From: Pedobacter psychrotolerans
GTDB lineage: Bacteria > Bacteroidota > Bacteroidia > Sphingobacteriales > Sphingobacteriaceae
Direction of reading: 5' to 3'
DNA length: 64,000 nucleotides
Assembly: GCF_004340665.1 (NCBI RefSeq)
Contig: NZ_SLWO01000010.1
Coordinates: forward strand, 40,169 to 104,168
In this document: piece after piece, positions 26,208 to 34,985 of the stretch
Layout: each line of letters opens with the position of its first letter
Numbering within the stretch: the stretch's first letter is position 1
Translations under genes and position numbers: made by a program
Notes under the pieces: generated by a model
Databases searched by the model: none
What the model was told of the DNA's origin: nothing
The model's input: the letters and a program-made list of their open reading frames with translations, nothing else

Positions 26208-26855
26208 ATGCCAATAGTTTATAATAAAAATATTGATGACCATTCGGTTCTGGCAATCTGGAAAATTGAAGAAACTGAAGAAGAAATGTTGGCTGGCTTA
26301 CAACTAAAGCAACATGAACTGGATATTATCTCTTCATTTAACAATGGCAAAAGGCTTTTACACTGGTTAAGCACGCGGCTTTTATTGCGAAAAATGCTCA
26401 ATACCACAGCTTATATTGATTGTCAGTTTGATGAAGACGGTAAGCCATATCTTGTTAATTCTGATTATCAGATTTCATTAAGTCACTCTTATGATTACGC
26501 CGCAGTAATGATTAGCAAGGAATTTGCAGTTGGTGTAGATATTGAACTCATCAAGCATAAGATTAAAAGCATTAAGCATAAATTCCTGAGTGATATTGAG
26601 CTTGCTCAAAAGCAAATTGGAAATAATACAGAAGGCTTATATGTTGCCTGGTGTGCTAAAGAAGCTATTTATAAGTGGCATGGTAAAAAAGGTCTTGAAT
26701 TTAAACGGGATATCCATATTAAACCCTTTAAGCTAAAAGCAGAAGGAAATTTAAATGCCCTGGTAGAGTTACCGGGTGGTACCAGAGAATTAACGGTTAA
26801 CTACTTTAAAACAAAAGATGGTTATATGTTAGGTTACGTAGCAAACAAAGCATAA
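26208..26855 (+). CDS. 4'-phosphopantetheinyl transferase superfamily protein
   Basis: A 215-residue Sfp-type transferase that moves phosphopantetheine from CoA to a carrier-protein serine. The family motifs are visible: ISLSHSYDYAAVMIS near 88-102, VGVDIELI near 108-115 with the Mg-binding acidic pair, and WCAKEAIYKWHGKKG near 149-163. No biosynthetic gene cluster is nearby, so it probably serves fatty acid or a scattered carrier protein. It is followed directly by lipB with almost no gap, an operon of two enzymes that load carrier-protein-linked groups. Confidence 0.9.
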   Translation: MPIVYNKNIDDHSVLAIWKIEETEEEMLAGLQLKQHELDIISSFNNGKRLLHWLSTRLLLRKMLNTTAYIDCQFDEDGKPYLVNSDYQISLSHSYDYAAVMISKEFAVGVDIELIKHKIKSIKHKFLSDIELAQKQIGNNTEGLYVAWCAKEAIYKWHGKKGLEFKRDIHIKPFKLKAEGNLNALVELPGGTRELTVNYFKTKDGYMLGYVANKA

Positions 26856-26866
26856 AATTGGATAAA

Positions 26867-27595
26867 ATGACTGAGTTGGAAGAAAAGGCTTTGGAACCCA
26901 AACAAGTACCTACGCAATTTATAGACTGGGGTTTAACAGACTATCAGGATGCCTGGGACAAACAGGAAGCGTTATTGAACAAAACGGTAGCCGTAAAAAC
27001 AGAGAACAGGATCAATGGCACTCATTTACCCACGCCAAATTACCTCATCTTTAATGAGCACCCACATGTTTATACCTTAGGCAAAAGCGGGCATCAGGAT
27101 AATTTATTATTGGATGAAGAAGGCCTTTTAGAAAAGCATGCTACCTTCTATAAAATTAACCGTGGTGGAGATATCACTTATCATGGCCCGGGACAAATTG
27201 TAGGCTATCCGATTTTGGATCTTGATAATTTTTTCACCGATATTCATTTATATCTCCGCACCCTGGAAGAAGCCGTTATTTTAACCCTAAAAGATTATGG
27301 AATTGAATCTGGACGTTACCCAGGCTATACAGGTGTTTGGTTAGACCCCGACAATGACAAGGCCAGAAAAATTTGTGCCATGGGTGTACGTTGCAGTCGA
27401 TGGGTAACCATGCACGGTTTTGCCTTTAACGTGAATGTAGATCTGGAATATTTTAAGAACATTGTACCTTGTGGTATTGATGATAAAGCGGTTACTTCTT
27501 TGGAAAAAGAACTGGGTTATACATTAGATCTGGAGGAGGTAAAGGGCAGATTGAAGCACCACATTGCTGATCTTTTTCAAATGAAACTGATCTAA
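26867..27595 (+). CDS. lipB: Lipoyl(octanoyl) transferase
   Basis: About 242 residues. LipB transfers octanoate from acyl carrier protein to lipoyl domains. RGGDITYHGPGQIVGYPILDL near 99-119 is the signature. KICAMGVRCSRWVTMHGFA near 168-186 carries the catalytic lysine, and the PCGI near 206-209 carries the catalytic cysteine. A TTG at 26858, two bases after the previous stop, is an in-frame alternative three codons upstream. I prefer the ATG at 26867. It is translationally close to the phosphopantetheinyl transferase gene. Confidence 0.95.
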   Translation: MTELEEKALEPKQVPTQFIDWGLTDYQDAWDKQEALLNKTVAVKTENRINGTHLPTPNYLIFNEHPHVYTLGKSGHQDNLLLDEEGLLEKHATFYKINRGGDITYHGPGQIVGYPILDLDNFFTDIHLYLRTLEEAVILTLKDYGIESGRYPGYTGVWLDPDNDKARKICAMGVRCSRWVTMHGFAFNVNVDLEYFKNIVPCGIDDKAVTSLEKELGYTLDLEEVKGRLKHHIADLFQMKLI

Positions 27596-27659
27596 CAGCT
27601 TACAGAAGTTAATCCAGATCACATCAAAACCTTTATGATTGCTTTTGCGTAAATGAATC

Positions 27660-28385
27660 ATGAAAGTTTTATTTACAGCTATTTTATTTTCTTTATTAAC
27701 TTCGGCTTGCACTAAAGAAAAAAGCATGTCATCTACTGATCAAACCCTACCGATCATCACCAAACCTGCTTCCTCAGGAACTAGATCTTATCTTGCTCTG
27801 GGTGATTCTTATACCATTGGCGAATCTGTTGCGCAACAGGAATCTTTTCCTTTTCAATTACAAAGCTTATTAAAAGCTCAAAATATAGCTGTATCAGCTC
27901 CAAAAATTATTGCCACAACCGGCTGGACAACTGATGAACTCCAAAGCGCCCTTAAGCAAACTAATCTGACATCAAAATATGATTTCGTTACCTTATTAAT
28001 CGGAGTCAATAATCAATACAGGGGTTACCCGATTGATACTTATAAACAAGAGTTCGCAGCATTGTTACAAACGGCAATAGCTTTTACGGGTGGCAGAAAA
28101 GATCGTGTTTTTGTAGTCTCCATTCCTGATTGGGGGGTTACTCCATTCGGAAAAAGTTCTGGCAGGGACATAAAAATTATTGCTCAAGAAATTGATGCTT
28201 TTAATGCTGCAAACCAAGAAATAACGTTGACAGCAGGTGTGAGCTATACCAATATCACACCAGCATCAAGAAATGCTGCTACAGATTTAGGGCTTGTAGC
28301 AAAAGATGGCTTACATCCCAGCGGTAAAATGTATGCCAGCTGGGCTACCGAATTATCCCCAAAGGTTTTAAAAGCACTAGACTAA
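27660..28385 (+). CDS. Lipoprotein SGNH/GDSL hydrolase
   Basis: A 241-residue lipoprotein: MKVLFTAILFSLLTSAC has a lipobox with Cys17. SGNH blocks follow: YLALGDSYTIGE (block I serine) near 44-55, the GVNNQ block III near 114-118, and KDGLHPSGK near 220-228 with the catalytic Asp/His. It is a probable esterase or acyl hydrolase anchored in the envelope; the substrate is not evident. It lies 64 bp after lipB on the same strand and probably has its own promoter. Confidence 0.9.
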   Translation: MKVLFTAILFSLLTSACTKEKSMSSTDQTLPIITKPASSGTRSYLALGDSYTIGESVAQQESFPFQLQSLLKAQNIAVSAPKIIATTGWTTDELQSALKQTNLTSKYDFVTLLIGVNNQYRGYPIDTYKQEFAALLQTAIAFTGGRKDRVFVVSIPDWGVTPFGKSSGRDIKIIAQEIDAFNAANQEITLTAGVSYTNITPASRNAATDLGLVAKDGLHPSGKMYASWATELSPKVLKALD

Positions 28386-28470
28386 TCAGACAAATAAATA
28401 GGTAATTGTAAATAAAAATTTTACTTTAGTTTAACTATTTATATCTAAAACCTTAAAAAAACAAAAAATT

Positions 28471-28986
28471 ATGAATGAGTATGAAGCAAGCGGAGTAGCC
28501 GCAGGAATTGGTATGGGTATGGTAATCTTGTACCTGGCAATATATGCTTTGATGATTATTGGCATGTGGAAAATTTTTGAGAAAGCTGGCAAACCTGGAT
28601 GGGCGGCAATTGTTCCTATTTACAACATGATCATTCTACTAGAGATTATAGGGAAACCAATGATATGGATTCTTTGGCTATTAATTCCTTGTACAACTAT
28701 AATATTTGGGATCTGGGCTTTAAATTTGATGAACAAAAGCTTTGGAAAAACCGAAGGATTTACGGTTGGAATGATATTTTTCCCTTATATCTTTATACCC
28801 ATTTTAGGTTTTGGAGATGCTAAATATTTAGGCCCATCTGCAGCAGAAGCTCAAAACGGAGGCTTTGGGAATAACGCTTTCAACAATCCAAATAACCCAT
28901 TTAATAACCCGAACAATCCTTTTAACAATCCAAATAATCCTTTCGGAAATAAACAAGATCCGAATGATGGTCAAGGTAATATTTAA
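28471..28986 (+). CDS. DUF5684 membrane protein with Asn-Pro-rich repeat tail
   Basis: A 171-residue protein with three or four membrane segments in the first 115 residues. The DUF5684 pattern is clear (KIFEKAGKPGWAAIVPIYN then GKP and a GFGDAKYLGP end). The C-terminal tail has three exact NNPNNPF repeats at residues 138-158, encoded by three imperfect 21-bp units at 28882-28944. The tail is probably disordered and cytosolic or periplasmic. Function unknown. The stop is 6 bp before the DUF2752 gene start, so the two are an operon. Confidence 0.85.
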   Translation: MNEYEASGVAAGIGMGMVILYLAIYALMIIGMWKIFEKAGKPGWAAIVPIYNMIILLEIIGKPMIWILWLLIPCTTIIFGIWALNLMNKSFGKTEGFTVGMIFFPYIFIPILGFGDAKYLGPSAAEAQNGGFGNNAFNNPNNPFNNPNNPFNNPNNPFGNKQDPNDGQGNI

Positions 28987-28992
28987 CATCAA

Positions 28993-29322
28993 TTGATTAC
29001 AATAACATTTATATTTTGCAGCTCAATCAACATTTTTGATTGGCTGCAAAATCATTTATTAACCTGTCCGTTTAAAGCCTTAACGGGAATAGATTGCCCC
29101 GGATGTGGATTTCAGCGGTCTTTAATTGCCCTGTTTCAAGGCAACTTCCATAAAAGCTGGCTGCTCTACCCACCTACAATCCCACTAATATTCCTCTTCG
29201 TTATAGCCGGAATATTGTATAAGTTTCCTATTAAGCATCAATCATTAGTGCTTAAAACACTGATTCTGGTTGTAGGAAATTTCGTTATGATTTCTTATTT
29301 ATATAAAATGTTTATCCAGTAA
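28993..29322 (+). CDS. DUF2752 domain-containing membrane protein
   Basis: A 109-residue protein with the DUF2752 signature CPGCGFQRSLIALFQGNFHKSW near residues 36-57. It has two or three hydrophobic segments, including one near 62-78. Translation appears to start at TTG (28993), since no ATG fits upstream of the conserved region. The family is small, membrane-bound and of unknown function, and often sits beside DUF5684-type proteins, as here. It ends 5 bp before the convergent RDD gene. Confidence 0.85.
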   Translation: MITITFIFCSSINIFDWLQNHLLTCPFKALTGIDCPGCGFQRSLIALFQGNFHKSWLLYPPTIPLIFLFVIAGILYKFPIKHQSLVLKTLILVVGNFVMISYLYKMFIQ

Positions 29323-29327
29323 ATTGG

Positions 29328-30071
29328 TTAAACATTCATATTTGATGTCAGGTGGTTATAATCCTTTAACACCGTTTCTAAAAATTGTAATTCATTCATT
29401 CCGGCAGGTATAGACACCAGAATATGTTCTTTTGTTTTAGCAGCCATAGTATAAATCAGCTCTGGATTTCTGGTTTGGTAATAGCTGGTTAATACTTCAT
29501 GAACAAGTTCTATATCACGATCGTTCAAGTGAAGAACTTCTTTAAATACAGGTTGATATTCATCAGGTAAAGCAAAGTTGAAAGCTACATTTTGGATTTG
29601 AGTGCGCGGCTTGGTTTTAATCAGTGTGGTTTTGGCCAGGATATCGCCAACCCGCTGGTGGTTTTTAGTGACCACAACAGATACCAGTGCTACAACTCCC
29701 CAGCCCAGGGGAATTCCAAAATCAATCATTCTAAATAACCACCTGAAAATATACTGACCGAAGGTAGGCTGACTACCATCCAAACTAATTACTTTTATTT
29801 TTAACGCCTTTTTGCCAAAGGTTTGCCCATTCATATACAATTCACAAACTAAATCGTAAAAAACAAAAATCACGATAAAGCCAATTAATGCGACATACAA
29901 ACTTGTTGAAGAGAGACTGAAAGCAGCGATTAATCCGATGACGATGGCTAAGAAATAAAGCACAGCAAAACCAGCCAGATCAATACATCTTGCCGCAATC
30001 CGTTCACCTAAACCGGCTATTTCATACTCAATATCTATATTCTGGGCAGTGCTGATTTTGATGGTATCCAT
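29328..30071 (-). CDS. RDD family membrane protein
   Basis: About 247 residues from ATG at 30071; a TTG two codons upstream is possible. The RDD pattern is at the first membrane segment (GLGERIAARCIDLAGFAVLYF, with the Arg and Asp in the helix). Two further membrane helices follow, then the G.TFGKKALKIKVIS loop and a second D.G.P segment. The C-terminal 80 residues are soluble and helical. The family's transport role is uncertain. It is divergent from the SpoIIM operon, a neighbourhood commonly seen for these genes in Bacteroidota. Confidence 0.9.
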   Translation of the reverse strand: MDTIKISTAQNIDIEYEIAGLGERIAARCIDLAGFAVLYFLAIVIGLIAAFSLSSTSLYVALIGFIVIFVFYDLVCELYMNGQTFGKKALKIKVISLDGSQPTFGQYIFRWLFRMIDFGIPLGWGVVALVSVVVTKNHQRVGDILAKTTLIKTKPRTQIQNVAFNFALPDEYQPVFKEVLHLNDRDIELVHEVLTSYYQTRNPELIYTMAAKTKEHILVSIPAGMNELQFLETVLKDYNHLTSNMNV

Positions 30072-30211
30072 GTTCAAACATAATTTTTTTTAAGGATAAA
30101 GTGGCTAAGCAAAATCAGTTTTTTTCTTTTGTTTTTGCGCAATGTTTTGCGACTATCTTTTGTATATGTTAAAATTTAACTATTTTAACCCGAGATTTGG
30201 CCTACCATTAC

Positions 30212-31168
30212 ATGAGAGAAGCATTATTTGTTAAACAAAATTCGGAAAAGTGGAAATACTTTGAAGCGATACAACATGCCAATCCTGATGAAATTGCCAA
30301 TCAGTTTGTAGAAATCACTAACGATTTAGCCTACTCAAAAACTTTTTACCCCAATTCTAAAACTACTGCGTATTTAAACGGACTGGCCTCCAAACTGCAT
30401 CAATCAGTTTATAAAAACAAAAAGGAAAGGTCAAATCGATTCCTATTTTTTTGGAAAACTGAACTTCCACTGGTATTTTTTCAGCATCGGAAGCAGATCG
30501 TTTACGCCCTGCTGTTTTTTTTAGTTTCGTGTGCCATTGGAGTTCTATCAGCCAAATACGATGATACTTTTGTCCGTTTAATTATGGGTGATAGTTATGT
30601 AAACATGACCAATGAGAATATTGCCAAAGGCGATCCATTTGGTGTTTATAAGCAACAGAATGAGTTTTTGATGTTTTTACAGATTGGCGCAAATAACATT
30701 TATGTAGCACTATATACCTTCGCATTAGGCATTATATTTTCATTTGGATCTATTGTTTCCTTATTTAGAAATGGCATCATGCTCGGTTCATTCCAGTATT
30801 TCTTTTTTAGTAAAGGCCTGGGTTTGCAATCGGTTCTGGTGATCTGGATTCATGGAACGCTCGAAATTTCTGCCATCGTTTTAGCAGGAGCAGCTGGTTT
30901 GGTTTTAGGAAACAGCTTTTTATTCCCGAAAACTTATACCCGAATGGAATCAACTTTAAGAGGTGCAAAACAAGGCTTAAAAATGGTTCTGGGATTAATT
31001 CCTATTTTCATTGTGGCAGCCTTTTTCGAAAGTTTTGTTACCCGCCATACCGAAATGCCTTTAGTACTTAGTCTTTTGATTTTAGGATCATCAGCCTCAT
31101 TTATCATCTGGTACGTATTTATCTACCCCATAAAAATCAATCAAAAGCAAATAAACGCCCATAATTAA
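30212..31168 (+). CDS. Stage II sporulation protein M family membrane protein
   Basis: A 318-residue SpoIIM-family protein with a soluble N-terminal 100 residues (MREALFVKQNSEKWKYFEAI) and then about five membrane helices. The typical IWIHGTLEISAIVLAGAAGL segment is near 215-234. The frame extends five codons upstream to a TTG at 30197, but the ATG at 30212 is the conserved start. This organism is not expected to sporulate; in this family the name is historical and the role is in membrane remodelling or an unknown membrane complex. First gene of a six-gene operon. Confidence 0.9.
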   Translation: MREALFVKQNSEKWKYFEAIQHANPDEIANQFVEITNDLAYSKTFYPNSKTTAYLNGLASKLHQSVYKNKKERSNRFLFFWKTELPLVFFQHRKQIVYALLFFLVSCAIGVLSAKYDDTFVRLIMGDSYVNMTNENIAKGDPFGVYKQQNEFLMFLQIGANNIYVALYTFALGIIFSFGSIVSLFRNGIMLGSFQYFFFSKGLGLQSVLVIWIHGTLEISAIVLAGAAGLVLGNSFLFPKTYTRMESTLRGAKQGLKMVLGLIPIFIVAAFFESFVTRHTEMPLVLSLLILGSSASFIIWYVFIYPIKINQKQINAHN

Positions 31169-31169
31169 C

Positions 31170-32045
31170 ATGATCGAAGCCCTAGAATTTAAGAAACGAA
31201 GAGATTTTGGACAGGTGATTAATGATACCTTTACCTTTATGCGGCAAAATTTTAAGCCGCTGATTAAAACTTATTTTACCTTTTGCGGGCTATTTGTTCT
31301 GGCCAGCATGTCTACCATGTTAATGCAGCAATATAAAACGGTTAACGTGATCAATGCTATGGGTAACGGAGGCAGTGCAACCGGACTCGGTTTGTACGGA
31401 ATTGAATATTTCCTATCCATTATTTTTTCTTTGGCCAGTTATGCCAGCATGTCCGTAGCTATTCTTTCTTACATTGCTATTTATGTGCAAAAAGGAAATC
31501 AAACACCTACTATGGAGGAGGTTTGGGGATTCTTTAAATATTATTTCTGGAGGGTTTTTGGTAGCTCCATTTTACTCTTACTAATGGTTCTTGTAGGGTT
31601 TATGTTTTGCCTCGCTCCCGGCTTTTATCTGTTTCCCTTTGTCACCATGATGCTTCCGATTATGGTTATTGAGAATGCCTCTTTATCGTATGCCTTTAGC
31701 AGGAGTTTTCAAATCATTAAAGAGAATTTCTGGATCACCTTTGGAACCCTAGTTGTAGTGTGGATTATCGTATATGCCTGTATGAGCATGATCATTTTGC
31801 CCACTACATTATTTAGCATGATTGGAATGTTCTCCAGTAAAGGCGCCCACATGTCTTTAACCTTAACCATGATTAGTACCGTGTTGCAGTCGCTTTGCCA
31901 GGTATTTACCATTGTACCGATTATTACCATTACCCTCATGTACTTTAGTTTAATTGAGCAAAAAGAAAATGTAGGTTTGATGGAGCGAATCTCAAATTTC
32001 GGAACCTCAGAAAAACCAATTGATACCCGCTCCGAAGAATATTAA
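31170..32045 (+). CDS. Multi-pass membrane protein of SpoIIM/MoxR operon
   Basis: A 291-residue protein with about six hydrophobic segments and a soluble start (MIEALEFKKRRDFGQVINDTF). That start resembles the N-terminus of glycerophosphodiester-phosphodiesterase membrane-domain-like proteins. The QNFKPLIKTYFTFCGLF and AFSRSFQIIKENFWITFGTL blocks look like an internal duplication of the D..F..(I/L)..NF pattern. The start lies one base after the SpoIIM stop. No catalytic motif is seen; a scaffold role in the operon's membrane complex is the best guess. Confidence 0.75.
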   Translation: MIEALEFKKRRDFGQVINDTFTFMRQNFKPLIKTYFTFCGLFVLASMSTMLMQQYKTVNVINAMGNGGSATGLGLYGIEYFLSIIFSLASYASMSVAILSYIAIYVQKGNQTPTMEEVWGFFKYYFWRVFGSSILLLLMVLVGFMFCLAPGFYLFPFVTMMLPIMVIENASLSYAFSRSFQIIKENFWITFGTLVVVWIIVYACMSMIILPTTLFSMIGMFSSKGAHMSLTLTMISTVLQSLCQVFTIVPIITITLMYFSLIEQKENVGLMERISNFGTSEKPIDTRSEEY

Positions 32046-32046
32046 A

Positions 32047-32781
32047 ATGTCGAAATTTCTGCTCAATTATTTTCTTATCGGTTTACTCTTTTTTCTGCCG
32101 GTCATCAGCAAAGCTCAGGCTCAGGTTGCTAAACCGAAGCAGGAGAAACACGAGATGAAAACCGATAGCAGTCAAATTACGCCATCAAAGTTTGATAAAC
32201 GTGCCATCAGCTATTACAAAGAACAAAAGGAATTTCAATATGATCAGATTGAAGGCCGGCAGCTCTCTCTTTGGGAAAGATTTTGGATGTGGTTCTGGAA
32301 AATGATTAGCAAACTATTTGTTGGTGCGGCATCTAATTCGGTATCAAAATATTTCTTTATTAGCCTGGGCATTGCCTTACTGGCCTTTCTCATTATCAAA
32401 ATGATTGGTGCCAAAAATATCTTCAGCAAGAAACCTCTGGAAACCATTTTACCATACGACGTTTTAAACGAGAATATTCATGAAATAGATTACGATAAAG
32501 AATTACAGCGTTTAATAGGCGAAGGTAAATTCCGGCTCGCCGTGAGGTTACTGTATTTACGGGCATTAAAGAAACTTAGTGATGCCCAACTGATTCAATG
32601 GCAACCAGACAAAACCAATTACAATTATTTAACGGAAATCAGCAAACCGGAACTGAAAAATGATTTCAGCCAGCTAACCCTTCAGTTTGATTATATCTGG
32701 TATGGAGATTTCCCCATAGATGAACAAAAATTTGAGCCAATAAAGCAATCATTTAACCATTTTAACAACCAGATTAAATGA
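32047..32781 (+). CDS. DUF4129 domain-containing protein
   Basis: About 244 residues from the ATG at 32047, one base after the previous stop. A signal or anchor segment (MSKFLLNYFLIGLLFFLPVI) is followed by a soluble stretch, a membrane helix near 100-122 (YFFISLGIALLAFLIIKMIG), and a C-terminal DUF4129 domain. That domain has RLIGEGKFRLAVRLLYLRAL and ending residues including FDYIWYGDF. DUF4129 proteins often accompany transglutaminase or MoxR/DUF58 systems. Its stop overlaps the next start by four bases, indicating translational coupling. Confidence 0.87.
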   Translation: MSKFLLNYFLIGLLFFLPVISKAQAQVAKPKQEKHEMKTDSSQITPSKFDKRAISYYKEQKEFQYDQIEGRQLSLWERFWMWFWKMISKLFVGAASNSVSKYFFISLGIALLAFLIIKMIGAKNIFSKKPLETILPYDVLNENIHEIDYDKELQRLIGEGKFRLAVRLLYLRALKKLSDAQLIQWQPDKTNYNYLTEISKPELKNDFSQLTLQFDYIWYGDFPIDEQKFEPIKQSFNHFNNQIK

Positions 32782-33968
32782 GGAGCTTTAAAATTTACTT
32801 TGCGCTTGGATTGATGATGATCCTCGCTTACTTACTGGCCCAGTATAATAAGCCTGTACCCACCAATTGGGATCCAACTTATCTTTCTACTGATAAAATT
32901 CCTTATGGCACCTACATTCTTCACCATAGAATTAAAGACATTGTACCCAATGCAACTGTAAAAAAAACTCAGCTAGCCCTATACAATACCCTTAAAAATA
33001 ATCGGTACAATCAATCTGCTTATATCATCGTTGCGCAAAAAGTAAATTTCGAAAAATACGAATTTGAACAGATCAAAAAATATATTGAGGCGGGAAATGA
33101 TCTGTTTATTGCGAGTTATGATTTTGGTAAACTGGAAAAATTCTTAAATTTTAACACCGCTAGCACCATCTCCAGAAATGGCAGTGCACTAAATTTCACC
33201 AATCCTAATTTGAAGACCGAAGCCAGTTATGGTTTTGAACGTGGTATAGGCACGCAGTATTTTGGCACTATAGATTCAAAGCAAACTGTAGTTTTAGGTA
33301 TTAATGCTGATCAGCACCCGAATTTTATCCGTTTTAATTTCGGTAAGGGATCGCTGTTTTTAATTGCAGAGCCCGGTTTTTATACAAATTTCGTGCTTCT
33401 GAATAAATATGGAGCAGAGTATAGTGCAAAAACACTGAGCTATCTTCAAAATAGAAAAACCGTAATTCTAGATGAATATTTCTCTGCACAGAAAACGGAA
33501 ACCACTGATGTGTTAAGAGTGTTTTTTGCACATCCAGAATTGAAGTGGGCTTATTACCTGACTATTTTCAGCTTAATTATTTTTGTAGTTTTCGAAATTA
33601 AACGCAAGCAACGCATTATTCCAATTGTAGATCCTATGACAAATGCATCAGTTGAATTTGTAAACGTTGTGGGAAGTGTTTACTATCATGAAAGAAATAA
33701 TCAGGATATTGCCATGAAGAAAATGAATTACTTTCTGGAATATTTACGTTCGAGGTATTATATCAAAACGAATGAAATAGACGCGAATTTCGCCAACTTG
33801 ATCAGGGAAAAAACGGGTATTAACGAACAATTGGCTAAAACCTTAACACGGTATATGATGAATATACCTACCATGGCGAATTTAAGCGACCATGAACTCA
33901 TTAATTTAAACGAAAGCATAGAACAGTTTTATAAAAATACGCAACGCAATGGAGCAGGAACAATTTAA
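32778..33968 (+). CDS. DUF4350 domain-containing membrane protein
   Basis: A 396-residue protein with an N-terminal membrane segment (about 5-20) and a periplasmic-type domain in which YIEAGNDLFIASYDF and NFGKGSLFLIAEPGFYTNF follow the DUF4350 pattern. A second membrane helix lies near 255-275, then a cytosolic helical tail. The domain resembles GATase-like folds without obvious catalytic residues. It is coupled at both ends by overlaps (4 bp with DUF4129, 20 bp with moxR), so expression with the MoxR ATPase is strongly linked. Confidence 0.87.
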   Translation: MRSFKIYFALGLMMILAYLLAQYNKPVPTNWDPTYLSTDKIPYGTYILHHRIKDIVPNATVKKTQLALYNTLKNNRYNQSAYIIVAQKVNFEKYEFEQIKKYIEAGNDLFIASYDFGKLEKFLNFNTASTISRNGSALNFTNPNLKTEASYGFERGIGTQYFGTIDSKQTVVLGINADQHPNFIRFNFGKGSLFLIAEPGFYTNFVLLNKYGAEYSAKTLSYLQNRKTVILDEYFSAQKTETTDVLRVFFAHPELKWAYYLTIFSLIIFVVFEIKRKQRIIPIVDPMTNASVEFVNVVGSVYYHERNNQDIAMKKMNYFLEYLRSRYYIKTNEIDANFANLIREKTGINEQLAKTLTRYMMNIPTMANLSDHELINLNESIEQFYKNTQRNGAGTI

Positions 33969-34926
33969 CCCACGCACGGATTTAAGCGTACTTAACGCAG
34001 CAGTAGATCAAATCAGAAATGTGCTGGGAAATATCATCGTCGGACAGAAACAAGTTATCGACTTTCTGATTGTTGGCTTACTGGCTGATGGGCATATTCT
34101 GATTGAAGGAGTACCCGGAGTAGCCAAAACATTAAGCGCAAAGCTACTGGCCAAATCTATTGATGCACAATTTTCAAGGGTACAGTTTACACCAGATTTA
34201 ATGCCATCTGATGTTTTGGGCACCCCTATCTTTAATACCAAAACCGGTGATTTCGAATTTAGAAAGGGTCCGATTTTTGGAAATATCATTCTTGTGGATG
34301 AAATTAACCGTGCCCCGGCCAAAACACAATCGGCTTTGTTTGAGGTAATGGAAGAGCGTCAGGTGACTATTGATGGCGAAACTTACCTGATGGACGAACC
34401 TTTTATGGTGCTCGCTACCCAAAACCCCATTGAACAGGAAGGAACTTACCGTTTACCAGAAGCCCAATTAGATCGCTTTTTATTTAAAATTGAAATTAAA
34501 TATCCGTCTCTGGAAGAAGAAACTGCTATTTTAATGGCGCAGCATACGCTGGTAAACAAAAGTTTGGCTGCAGAAGTCAAACCGGTTTTGTCTGTTCAAC
34601 AAATTCAAGAGGCCAGATCCATCATCCGCAGCTTATTTGTAGAACCCAAATTACTCGAATTCATTGCTAAAATCGTGAATGAAACCCGGAACAATCCGTC
34701 ACTGTATTTGGGTGCATCGCCAAGGGCATCTCTGGCTATAGTACACAGTGCTAAAGCTTTGGCCGCCATCCAGAATCGTGATTTTGTAACACCTGATGAT
34801 ATCATTGCTGTGGCCGTACCCGTACTGGCACACCGGATTTTGCTATCACCAGAAAAGGAAATGGAAGGTTTAACAACCAGCGACATCGTTCATCAGATTA
34901 TTAAAAAAATAGAAGTACCAAGATAG
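33949..34926 (+). CDS. MoxR family AAA+ ATPase
   Basis: A 325-residue AAA+ ATPase: Walker A EGVPGVAKT at 53-61, Walker B IILVDEINRAP at 113-123, sensor 1 in VLATQNPIEQEG near 150-161, and sensor 2 in LGASPRASLAI near 258-268. MoxR proteins act as chaperones that load cofactors or assemble complexes, usually with a VWA-domain partner. The DUF58 protein encoded next has VWA-like features and is the obvious partner. It overlaps the DUF4350 gene by 20 bp. Confidence 0.95.
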   Translation: MEQEQFNPRTDLSVLNAAVDQIRNVLGNIIVGQKQVIDFLIVGLLADGHILIEGVPGVAKTLSAKLLAKSIDAQFSRVQFTPDLMPSDVLGTPIFNTKTGDFEFRKGPIFGNIILVDEINRAPAKTQSALFEVMEERQVTIDGETYLMDEPFMVLATQNPIEQEGTYRLPEAQLDRFLFKIEIKYPSLEEETAILMAQHTLVNKSLAAEVKPVLSVQQIQEARSIIRSLFVEPKLLEFIAKIVNETRNNPSLYLGASPRASLAIVHSAKALAAIQNRDFVTPDDIIAVAVPVLAHRILLSPEKEMEGLTTSDIVHQIIKKIEVPR

Positions 34927-34985
34927 TTCAGCTGGCAGTGATGCATTTTATAAAGCGTTAAACAATCCATACAATAAAACACATT

